From: Tolypothrix bouteillei VB521301
Lineage (GTDB): Bacteria; Cyanobacteriota; Cyanobacteriia; Cyanobacteriales; Nostocaceae
Direction of reading: 5' to 3'
Assembly (NCBI RefSeq): GCF_000760695.4
Contig: NZ_JHEG04000002.1
Location: 310,001 to 374,000, forward strand
DNA length: 64,000 nt
The notes beneath the pieces were generated by a model that made no database searches, was not told where the DNA came from, and saw only the letters and a list, made by a program, of their open reading frames with translations. Both the position numbers and the translations under genes were made by a program. Positions 56,503 to 64,000 of this stretch are shown here, in pieces. Every line of letters starts with the position of its first letter. Positions within the stretch are counted from its first letter, which is position 1.

Positions 56503-58965
56503 CTACTTACCATCCCCATTGATGAAAGCCCAACGGCTGATGACTCGTCCCCCATTTGCCAAACTTCCTGATAGCCATTGAGGGACAAAGCCATAACCTC
56601 CTTCTTCCCATTGACCTGACTCTATAGTCCAGAATTTTTTCCCTTGATTTCCTCCATTAACGCGCCATGCAAGGTTAGGAAAATAAGAATCTCCTGCTTT
56701 TAATCGACTCAATTCTGACTTTAACTCGGGGATTGCGTTTAAAGAAATTGCTCCTTCATAAATTGTCTTATTACCCGAACGGGTAAATTGTATCTTTCCT
56801 TCTGCTCCACCTGACGGGCTTGCTTTCATTTTCATTAAAGCTGGATTGAGAGTTGCATTAGTTGGATAATATCCCTGATGGTTTGTACCGGGAGCGCGAT
56901 ATCTCCACAACTCGCTCTTATTTCCCGTACTGTAAGTAGCAAAAAACTCGTAATCTACATCTGCAGCCAAAGCCTTTTCATAGAGTACGTGACCTTTCAG
57001 CAGGTCATCGGGATTATTTTTTGTACAGTCAAGATTAATAAATAATCCATCTATATTATCATCACCCTTAGCGCCATCAACTCTATTTTCTCGAAACCAT
57101 GCAAAACTTGGATCGAAAGGAGGAAATGGAGCGTGCTTATCATCAGCTACCTCAGCTGCAAAGTATAAGTTATTTGAGTCCCATGCTACTTTAAATTTAT
57201 ACGCTCCATTACCCATATTTGTGGCAATAACATCAGACCAGTCTTGTAAATTTCCATCTACATTTATTGTTTTTTTAGGAGCATAAGCTGATTGAATTTT
57301 CCAATTACCTGTTTGAGGAGAAGATTTATCTTTTACTAATAACGAATAACTCATTTCATAATTATTGTCATTATTTGCAGTAAAAGACTCTATTGGGAAA
57401 CTAAGAATTTTTTGCTCTCCCGGTTGGAGATTTTCAAAAGATAGACTTTTTGTAGATAGAGTCCATCCCTTGGGAGGAACGATCGCTACAGTTCCACTCC
57501 GGGGTTTATTAACAACATTCTCTATTTTGATATCGATAGTTCGACCCTTCACAACAGGTCCCGATAAAGATAAAGCCGTTACTTTGATTTCGTTTTTTAA
57601 ATGAAAATCAGCATTTTGCAGTATCTGCTTTAACTGTGCGGTTGGCATATCCGCTATAATATATACCACTTCTACCGGATTGAGAGGAATTTTGCTCAAA
57701 TTACTTATCCTGTTTCCCCTGTAATCATAGACTTGTATATTTTTTGCATGACTGAGGGAAACAGTACCGGAATATTCATCAGAAGGAATGTTTCCTTTAG
57801 CTTGACTTCCTCCCTTGGGGTCCCAAGGATTGCCTATATCACCATAGAATGGGGCGTTAACAAACAACGCTGCTCTAGCACGATTATCGGTTGAATAATC
57901 ATTTTTAAAAACCATTCCCCATATTGATTTGGAAGTAGGAAATACATCATCAACTATTTTCGTTCCTTCCAGAACGCGAGTCATTGTTCTATATGCATCT
58001 TTAGCAGGCTCGTTGTTAGCGATGTCGTGCATCCCGTGTCCGCTCCAGTTAAACCAAAAAGCTCTGACAGGTCTTTGGGCATAGTAACCCGCTAACATAT
58101 GTATTAAGTAACTTGAGGGTATAGTACGGGCTACCCAAATATCTCGATCTGAGGAGTACATATCCCGAAATGTACCAAATTCTGTTTGCCATGCTCCCGC
58201 ACGACCTTGTGTTTTAGAAAATTTCTTATCTAAAGTCAACTGCATCAATACACTGTGAAAGGTACTTAAGCTCGGAAAAGCATATGCATGGTTAACAGAG
58301 CCATCAGCGTATCCCGTGTCATTTCCCTTGGCATACATAACATCTCGGTTATACGCTAAAGAACCTCCGCCAATTAAATTAACATTCGGATAATCAGCTT
58401 TTACTTTCTTCCAAATTCGTTTAATAATATCTCTATATTCCTCAGCAGTTCCGCCGTTCCACGCCCACTCATCAACCCAAGGTTCGTTCCAATGCTCGTA
58501 ATAAGGCATGAGGTCATGGGTGGCTGCTACCCAGTTATAAAATTTCTGTACGTAAGCATCTACATTTCTTGGCGGACCTAATTTGTCTTTTTCTTTCCAA
58601 TCCACAGGATAGAAAGGTGTTTGTAATGAAGATACACCATAACTTTTTAAGGTGTTTATTCTATCTCTGAGAATTTTAGGATCGCCATTCCAAGGATCGA
58701 ATTCGACTTGTATGCCACGAATCCATTTTACTCCTAAGTCTTGAGCGATCGCACCGATAGTCTTGGGATCGCTATAACCAAAATCCAAACCGAATGGTGA
58801 GTTAGGTGCTAATCCAGTATATCTTGGCGGTAATTGGGCAGTATTGTTATTTGAAGCTGATTTTGCAGAACAGGTTGCACTTAATAAAGAGCATAGCATT
58901 ACTGCAACCAAGCTTTTTCTTACGTATCTCAAGGGAGACTTTAAATTTTCTGGTTGTTGTTTCAT
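56503..58965 (-). CDS. Exported clan GH-A glycoside hydrolase with CBM9-like C-terminus
   Basis: An 820-residue protein. An N-terminal signal (LVAVMLCSLLSATCSAKS) could be cleaved or lipidated at the Cys, although the lipobox is imperfect. Residues ~55-400 form a TIM barrel of clan GH-A: acid/base E161 in YYEHWNEPWVDEW and nucleophile E262 in WQTEFGTF. A middle beta-rich region (~445-545; GTVAIVPPKGWTL) resembles NEW3/CARDB domains. The last ~240 residues start KTINVDGNLQDWSDV and look like the CBM9/DOMON-type sugar-binding fold. It probably degrades or remodels an extracellular polysaccharide, perhaps the sheath. The exact GH family is uncertain (GH39/GH5-like). Confidence 0.82.
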   Translation of the reverse strand: MKQQPENLKSPLRYVRKSLVAVMLCSLLSATCSAKSASNNNTAQLPPRYTGLAPNSPFGLDFGYSDPKTIGAIAQDLGVKWIRGIQVEFDPWNGDPKILRDRINTLKSYGVSSLQTPFYPVDWKEKDKLGPPRNVDAYVQKFYNWVAATHDLMPYYEHWNEPWVDEWAWNGGTAEEYRDIIKRIWKKVKADYPNVNLIGGGSLAYNRDVMYAKGNDTGYADGSVNHAYAFPSLSTFHSVLMQLTLDKKFSKTQGRAGAWQTEFGTFRDMYSSDRDIWVARTIPSSYLIHMLAGYYAQRPVRAFWFNWSGHGMHDIANNEPAKDAYRTMTRVLEGTKIVDDVFPTSKSIWGMVFKNDYSTDNRARAALFVNAPFYGDIGNPWDPKGGSQAKGNIPSDEYSGTVSLSHAKNIQVYDYRGNRISNLSKIPLNPVEVVYIIADMPTAQLKQILQNADFHLKNEIKVTALSLSGPVVKGRTIDIKIENVVNKPRSGTVAIVPPKGWTLSTKSLSFENLQPGEQKILSFPIESFTANNDNNYEMSYSLLVKDKSSPQTGNWKIQSAYAPKKTINVDGNLQDWSDVIATNMGNGAYKFKVAWDSNNLYFAAEVADDKHAPFPPFDPSFAWFRENRVDGAKGDDNIDGLFINLDCTKNNPDDLLKGHVLYEKALAADVDYEFFATYSTGNKSELWRYRAPGTNHQGYYPTNATLNPALMKMKASPSGGAEGKIQFTRSGNKTIYEGAISLNAIPELKSELSRLKAGDSYFPNLAWRVNGGNQGKKFWTIESGQWEEGGYGFVPQWLSGSLANGGRVISRWAFINGDGK

Positions 58966-59434
58966 TAAAAGCTTGCTTTTTCAATTAATGGGTTGTTAGC
59001 AGTCGGCACACCCAGAATATCAGTAAGTTCAACCAGTTCAAACGCTATGTGACTTTATAATTTATCAGGGTTAGCTAGAGAATTTACGTAGATTGTCGAA
59101 AATCTTTAAATTTATTAACGCGAACTCAGCATATATCCGCAGATATCTGATAGCCTACTATATGAAGGCAGAAGTCCGGAGGCAGCTATGCTGAAGGAGC
59201 AAAAACTTACAAAGAAAGCTTTTTGTCTGTTATGCCTTATTTCCGGCATGCTCTACTGGTTAACTGTACTATAGCAATCCTAAATCATTTATAAAAAATT
59301 TGGATGGCTAATAGCTAATTGCTTTTTGACCATTAGCTATTAGCAATCTTCACTCTCAATACTGCTTAACTCTTCTTCTACTTTTGGTAATTTTACTGCT
59401 ATTGAAATTCTCAAATAGCAATCAGCAAGATCTA
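58966..59434. repeat. Spacer with third ~105-bp repeat copy and heptamer hairpin
   Basis: 59155-59259 is a copy of the repeat at 48565-48785 (TATGAAGGCAGAAGTCCG ... GGCATGCTCTACTGG). 59305-59345 is a TAGCTAAT/ATTAGCTA hairpin. Both it and the copy at 2655-2709 lie next to ATCCTAAATCATTT (at 59277 and 2710), so a larger unit is shared. No gene is seen. Confidence 0.65.
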
Positions 59435-60601
59435 TTATCTCAATCTTCGCATAAGTAAAGCCAAACGAATTTGCACGGCATTATCAAAGCGACGTGGATC
59501 GAGACCTGTCAGTAAAGTAATCTTTTCCAAACGATAACTCAAAGTATTGCGGTGAATTGATAGCCGATTGGCTGTTGCAGAAGGACAGCAATCTTCTGCA
59601 AAAAATGCATCTAGGGTTGCTAACAATTCGGGTTCGTGGTTCAAGGGGCTTAAAAGATATGTTGCTAATTCTATTTTCGTTTGCTCGTCTGCAACACCAA
59701 TGAAGGCTGCAATCCCCAATCCATCCAAGCAATGAACTTGGTTGCGATCGTGAAACCGACAACCTAAAGACAAAGCCGCCCGTGCATCTCGATACGATTG
59801 AGCATGACCGCGAATTCCAGGATGGTAGCGACCGACTCCAATACTAATTGATGTATCGGTGTCTTTCCGCAACTGTTTTAACAAGGCTTCAGACGCCCGC
59901 TTCAATGCTGTCAGATTTGCCCACGAAGAACTGCATTGTTCTGGGACATCACCTTGATTTGCCCAACTTCCTAAATTCTTCGTATCGCTTGCTTTGAGAA
60001 CTGCTACCTCACCATCACCTAGATAGGCACAAATTGTATCGTTGGGCAGATGGAAAAAAGTGACAACACTATTTATTACTGAAGCTACCCGTCTTCGGAG
60101 TTGAGTCTCACAAGCCCCTAAAATGTAATCACTTGCATCAATTAAAATGACTGCACGGGGGGGTGCTAAATCTAAGCTCAACAGTTTGCTGTATTGAAAA
60201 ACAGTTGTTTCATCTGCCAAACCGTGGAGTAGGTCAGAAATAAACTTATTTTTGAACTGATGTTGGTTGGGCAATGCATCAATAACTGTTGTTTGATTAA
60301 CCACTAATTCCACAATTCCTTGTGCTAAATGTGGGGAAATTGCCTCGCCATTTGGAGATTTACCAATAATAACTTCACCTAAATGCGTCTCAAAAGTAAA
60401 TGGTACGCGTAAGTAGTTGAGAGATAGTTTTCCACAAATGCGATCGAAGGAAAGCCCAACTAGCTTGGGATTGCTACTAGCTATTGCGATCGCATGCTGG
60501 TCAATCACAAAAACTGAGGCACACAAAAGCTGTGCTACTCTCTCTGCAATTACTTTAGCAACTCGCTCGAATTGTGCGTTAGTAGTTAATAAAGCTGTCA
60601 T
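59435..60601 (-). CDS. CdaR/PucR-family transcriptional regulator
   Basis: A 388-residue regulator of the sugar-diacid (CdaR) type. The N-terminal ~130 residues match the diacid-recognition domain (AERVAQLLCASVFVIDQHAIAIASS; PFTFETHLGEVIIGK). A middle GGDEF-like region (~240-290; SIGVGRYHPGIRGHAQSYRDARAAL) follows. The C-terminal PucR-type HTH reads SATANRLSIHRNTLSYRLEKITLLTGLDP. CdaR activates glycerate and glucarate use in enterobacteria. Here the gene is divergent from an SDR dehydrogenase across 241 bp, the probable target. The ligand is likely a hydroxy or sugar acid, which is inference. Confidence 0.88.
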   Translation of the reverse strand: MTALLTTNAQFERVAKVIAERVAQLLCASVFVIDQHAIAIASSNPKLVGLSFDRICGKLSLNYLRVPFTFETHLGEVIIGKSPNGEAISPHLAQGIVELVVNQTTVIDALPNQHQFKNKFISDLLHGLADETTVFQYSKLLSLDLAPPRAVILIDASDYILGACETQLRRRVASVINSVVTFFHLPNDTICAYLGDGEVAVLKASDTKNLGSWANQGDVPEQCSSSWANLTALKRASEALLKQLRKDTDTSISIGVGRYHPGIRGHAQSYRDARAALSLGCRFHDRNQVHCLDGLGIAAFIGVADEQTKIELATYLLSPLNHEPELLATLDAFFAEDCCPSATANRLSIHRNTLSYRLEKITLLTGLDPRRFDNAVQIRLALLMRRLR

Positions 60602-60842
60602 TTACTCTTGTTTCCAAGCAGGGGCTAGTGCTGTCATATCGAAAGAAGTATCGAAGAACAATGCTATAAAGTCATCACTCTTACGATAGAGGATAAATTA
60701 CGTGTTTTTATATACAAAATAATTTTGATATAAAAGTAAATACCTATGCAATTAGATATATAAAGCTTTATCTACCATTAGCAGTATGATTCAATAGTGT
60801 TTTTCATGTTACACAGCAGTTGTAATAAAAATAAAAATATTT

Positions 60843-61625
60843 ATGCAACTAGCAGATAGAGTCGCTCTGATTACAGGAGCAGGTTCAGGTATAGCTAAAG
60901 CAGCAGCCAAATTGTTTGCTTTATCTGGTGCCAAGGTTGGCGCACTAGGACGCACAAAGGAAGAACTGGAAGAAACTGTTGCTGAAATTCAAAAGAATAA
61001 CGGTGAAGCAATACCTTTAGTTGCCGATATTTCAAATCCAGAACAAATGCAACAAGTCACGCAGGAACTTGTTGATAAGTGGGGAAGATTGGATATTGTA
61101 TTTGCTAACGCTGGTATTAATGGCGTATGGGCACCTATTGAAGAATTGTCTCCTGAAGAATGGGATAAAACAATCGACATCAACCTGAAAGGAACATTTC
61201 TGACAGTTAAGTATGCCGTACCTTACTTGAAAAAGCAGGGGGGTTCCGTTATCATTACCTCATCTGTCAATGGTACGCGTACCTTTAGCAACACTGGTGC
61301 AACTGCGTATTCTTGCTCAAAAGCTGCACAAGTGGCTTTTACAAAAATGGTTGCGTTAGAACTCGCCCAACATCGCATTCGCGTCAATGTCATTTGTCCT
61401 GGAGCCATCGAAACTAGTATTGAAGAGAATACTCAAAGAAGAGATTTAGAAGACATTCAAGAACCAGTTGAGTTTCCTGAAGGGAAAATTCCTTTAACTG
61501 ATGGTAAGCCAGGAACCTCAGAACAAGTAGCACAGTTAGCCTTTTTCTTAGCTTCTGATGCTTCGAGTCATATTACCGGTACCGAAGTTTGGATTGATGG
61601 GGGAGAATCATTGCTAAAAGCTTAG
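60843..61625 (+). CDS. Short-chain dehydrogenase/reductase
   Basis: A 260-residue classical SDR. The NAD(P)-binding motif TGAGSGIA (residues 11-18), NAG at 89-91, catalytic Ser140/141 in ITSSVNG, Tyr156 and Lys160 in AYSCSKAA are all present. Its end, DASSHITGTEVWIDGGESLL, is typical. The residue after beta-2 (GRTKEE) suggests NADP. The gene is divergent from the CdaR-type regulator and is followed 13 bp later by a serine hydrolase gene, so the three may form a small regulon. The substrate is unknown. Confidence 0.9.
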   Translation: MQLADRVALITGAGSGIAKAAAKLFALSGAKVGALGRTKEELEETVAEIQKNNGEAIPLVADISNPEQMQQVTQELVDKWGRLDIVFANAGINGVWAPIEELSPEEWDKTIDINLKGTFLTVKYAVPYLKKQGGSVIITSSVNGTRTFSNTGATAYSCSKAAQVAFTKMVALELAQHRIRVNVICPGAIETSIEENTQRRDLEDIQEPVEFPEGKIPLTDGKPGTSEQVAQLAFFLASDASSHITGTEVWIDGGESLLKA

Positions 61626-61638
61626 CAAACAATTCTCA

Positions 61639-62739
61639 ATGCCCAAGGTTTTCTCTCGAAGACAATTTCTCCACCACAGCACAAAGGCTTTCATTAGTCT
61701 TTCTGCTTTTGGTCTGGTTAGCTTGTACCGCAACCGTTCTGTTTTCTGTGCAGATAAAATCATTGCTAATTTGGAAGCCCAAGTCCCCGCCCTCATGCAA
61801 GCTGAGTTAATTCCGGGTTTGGGGCTGGCAATTATTCAAAATGGAGAGTTGTTTTGGAATCGTGGTTTTGGAGTCAGAAATAGATACACCAAAAAACCAG
61901 TCACTAACGATAGTGTATTTGCTGCTGCTTCCTTAAATAAGCCTTTATTTGCTTATGCCGTATTGAAATTAGTGGAACAGGGAAAGCTCGATCTAGATGC
62001 TCCCCTCTCAAAATATACTGCTAAACCCTATATCTCCGATCCCCGAATCAAACTCATTAATGTTCGTAAGGTGTTATCTCATACAACTGGTTTTCCCAAT
62101 TGGAGTGGTAACAACCCTCTGACAATTAAATTTCCTCCCGGCACAAAATTTAGTTATTCCGGGGAAGGGTATCTTTACTTACAAAAAGTCGTACAAGACA
62201 TTACCCAACAGCCTATAGATGAGTATTTGCGCCAACAAATTTTCAACCCTTTGGGAATGAACAGCAGTAGCCTTGTGTGGCGAAGTGATTATCAAAGTAC
62301 AGCAAGTGACGGACACGATCGCAAAGGCAAACCAATACCCATGAGTCAATCAAAACGGGGAAGCGTAGCTGGGAGTTTGCGTACCACTGCTACTGACTAT
62401 GCAAAATTTCTCTTGGCTATGATGGGTTCTGGTAAGGTTAATACCCCCATACTGACACAAGATAGTCTGGAAGGGATGTTGCGATCGCAAATTAAAATCA
62501 ATCAGTTTCTAGATTGGGGATTAGGTTGGGGATTAGAAAGAGTAGAAGGTCACACTTTTTTTTGGCATTGGGGCGATCTCGGTACATTTAAAAGCTTCAC
62601 CATTGCTTCTCGAGAATTAAAAACAGGAATTGTCATTTTAACTAACAGCCAAAATGGTTTAAGAATCTGCCCCAAAATTGTTTCTCACGCAATAGGTGGA
62701 AAACACCCAGCCTTCAACTTCTCGATGATAGATTATTGA
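61639..62739 (+). CDS. Tat-exported serine hydrolase, class C beta-lactamase family
   Basis: A 366-residue penicillin-binding-protein-like serine hydrolase. A Tat-type signal is seen in FSRRQFLHHSTKAFISLSAFG. The catalytic S98-x-x-K101 lies in AAASLNKP, Y172-S-G in FSYSGEGYL, and the third motif is HWGDLG. This family includes esterases, D-aminopeptidases and class C beta-lactamases; lacking a YxN motif, an esterase or peptidase role is as likely as lactam hydrolysis. It starts 13 bp after the SDR stop, so co-transcription is probable. Presence here does not show antibiotic resistance. Confidence 0.85.
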   Translation: MPKVFSRRQFLHHSTKAFISLSAFGLVSLYRNRSVFCADKIIANLEAQVPALMQAELIPGLGLAIIQNGELFWNRGFGVRNRYTKKPVTNDSVFAAASLNKPLFAYAVLKLVEQGKLDLDAPLSKYTAKPYISDPRIKLINVRKVLSHTTGFPNWSGNNPLTIKFPPGTKFSYSGEGYLYLQKVVQDITQQPIDEYLRQQIFNPLGMNSSSLVWRSDYQSTASDGHDRKGKPIPMSQSKRGSVAGSLRTTATDYAKFLLAMMGSGKVNTPILTQDSLEGMLRSQIKINQFLDWGLGWGLERVEGHTFFWHWGDLGTFKSFTIASRELKTGIVILTNSQNGLRICPKIVSHAIGGKHPAFNFSMIDY

Positions 62740-62883
62740 GTTCGTGGGTAGAGATTTGGAGTTGCACCAACCCAAGCGGTTTGGCGGTTCCCTGTCGGTG
62801 GACTCTCCCCGAGCGATAATCATATAATCCAACTAGTCCAAATTCCCACCAGAGCCATTTTTTTTACTGCGTAAGAAATCTGT

Positions 62884-64000
62884 ATGCTCCAACGAATATT
62901 TGCAATCGTTACCGTCTTCATCTTGACTTTGGGTCAAGCATCTCCATCTCAAGCTGCGACTCCCCGTTCAACTTGGGTGGAAAATGAAATTTATCAGTAC
63001 AACCATCCCTTTGCTTCTCAATTACCTCAAGAACTGGTAAGGAAAATGCAAAAGATGAAAGTTAGCCCCTTTGCCTTTTATCGCGGGACGGCTCACATCT
63101 TCTACCGCGATATGCAAACCTTACCCAGTTCTGGCTTTGTCAATTCCTCTACGTCAGCTATTTGGTTAGAGGGAGATATGCACTTGCAGAATCTTGGAGG
63201 AATGAGGGATAGCAACGGTAATAACGTCTTTGACACGACTGATTTTGATGAAGCTTATCTTGGTCCCTATGTTTGGGATTTGCGACGTATAGCTGTTTCT
63301 ATTCTCCTAGCAGCTAAAGAGAACACCTTGAGTTCCAGTGATGCTCGAGATATTGTGCGGACTTTTTTAGATGCTTACTTGAACAAAATGAGTGATTTCC
63401 AGGGGACTGACGACGAGCGATCCTACCATCTCGAACAGAGCAATACGAACGGTGTGGTGAAGGATTTAATTCAAGAGGTAGCAGGCAAAAGCCGTTCTAG
63501 CTTGCTCAATAAATACACACTGTTAAATAACAGCAATCGTAGAGTCTTCCAGACAACTTCTAAACTCCAAACTGTATCTGGCAATACTTATTCAGCTATT
63601 GCTGCTGCTATGAGGCACTACATAGCTTCTATTCCTAGCAGTAAACGATACAGCAATAGTTACTATACGCTAAAGGATATTCGCCTCAAATTAGGTTCTG
63701 GCACTGGCAGTCTCGGCAAATACCGATATTACTTGCTGATTGAAGGTCAAAGTTCAGCGACCGATGACGATCGCATTTTAGAAATGAAGCAGGAAGGACC
63801 TAGTGCAGTAGCGCTCGCAGTTCCCTCTCTGCTGCCAAGTTCCATTTATGAGGAGCATGAGGGGAAAAGAGTGACCATTGCCACCAAAGCAATGCTTTCT
63901 AATACTGACCCCTTAGTTGGTTACACGACTGTTAGTGGTGTTCCTTTTATGCTGCATGAAAAATCTCCTTATCAAGTGGACTTTGACTGCAAATTGCTAA
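62884..64000 (+). CDS. Exported DUF2252-family protein (C-terminus beyond window)
   Basis: A frame from ATG 62884 stays open for 372 codons to the window edge. The signal peptide MLQRIFAIVTVFILTLGQAS is cut near SQAA. The mature part matches DUF2252: PFAFYRGTAHIFYRDM, WLEGDMHLQNLGG and DTTDFDEAYLGPYVWDLRRIAVSILLA. The GDMHLQN and DFDE segments recall the catalytic and metal-binding loops of kinase-like (aminoglycoside-phosphotransferase-like) folds. An exported kinase-like protein would be odd, since ATP is scarce outside the membrane. The true activity is unknown. Confidence 0.85.
   Translation, partial: MLQRIFAIVTVFILTLGQASPSQAATPRSTWVENEIYQYNHPFASQLPQELVRKMQKMKVSPFAFYRGTAHIFYRDMQTLPSSGFVNSSTSAIWLEGDMHLQNLGGMRDSNGNNVFDTTDFDEAYLGPYVWDLRRIAVSILLAAKENTLSSSDARDIVRTFLDAYLNKMSDFQGTDDERSYHLEQSNTNGVVKDLIQEVAGKSRSSLLNKYTLLNNSNRRVFQTTSKLQTVSGNTYSAIAAAMRHYIASIPSSKRYSNSYYTLKDIRLKLGSGTGSLGKYRYYLLIEGQSSATDDDRILEMKQEGPSAVALAVPSLLPSSIYEEHEGKRVTIATKAMLSNTDPLVGYTTVSGVPFMLHEKSPYQVDFDCKLL

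Overview
The window is chromosomal DNA of a filamentous cyanobacterium, most likely a Nostocales of the Scytonema/Tolypothrix/Brasilonema/Calothrix kind. The evidence is the many GCGATCGC (HIP1) octamers, heptanucleotide repeats of two families between genes, an apcE-apcA-apcB-apcC phycobilisome core cluster, the cyanobacterial atp1-I-H-G-F-D-A-C ATP synthase operon, a tmRNA with a cyanobacterial tag peptide, a flv3-flv1 flavodiiron pair and long non-coding spacers. The genus is an inference; no rRNA or tRNA gene was recognised.

Layout. 0-11 kb: the edge of an exported protein gene, an FdhF/YdeP-like molybdopterin oxidoreductase, a TetR regulator with its MFS exporter, a nucleoside deaminase, a NarL-type two-component pair, a PAS-GGDEF-EAL protein split by a frameshift, and a Spy/CpxP-like periplasmic protein. 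11.5-20.4 kb: an exported FecR-domain protein, then a sulfur-uptake region (two sulfate-binding proteins, cysT, cysW, a NIL-domain protein, a Crp-family regulator, cysA) with a class II glutamine amidotransferase inside it. 20.5-24.3 kb: a CDF metal exporter, a PhoA-type alkaline phosphatase and a small membrane protein. 24.6-30.1 kb: apcC, apcB, apcA and apcE on the minus strand; four linker repeats in ApcE suggest a five-cylinder core. 30.5-38.3 kb: a methyltransferase and the atp operon, followed at 38.4 kb by ssrA.

39-52.3 kb is accessory DNA. An IS200/IS605-type element (tnpA and divergent tnpB) has been hit by a 3.29-kb IS4-family unit with about 584-bp terminal inverted repeats. Its 10-bp target duplication is exactly the apical loop of the IS200/IS605 left-end hairpin, which is the most striking observation here. 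Next come a GNAT acetyltransferase, a decayed PLP-decarboxylase fragment, a Crp-family regulator with an alpha/beta hydrolase, a beta-helix protein, a dispersed ~105-bp repeat, and a degenerate six-repeat CRISPR array without cas genes.

52.8-64 kb: flv3 and flv1 (O2 photoreduction; the gene order recalls the heterocyst flv3B-flv1B pair), an exported clan GH-A glycosidase with a C-terminal carbohydrate-binding-like domain, a CdaR-type regulator divergent from an SDR dehydrogenase and a Tat-exported serine hydrolase, and an exported DUF2252 protein running off the window.

Most genes are housekeeping or recognisable families. The unusual material is the nested mobile DNA, the relic CRISPR array, the frameshifted c-di-GMP protein and a shared ACCGTA-type motif in front of the sulfur-uptake units. 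Functions are assigned from visible motifs and family knowledge; no database search was run.
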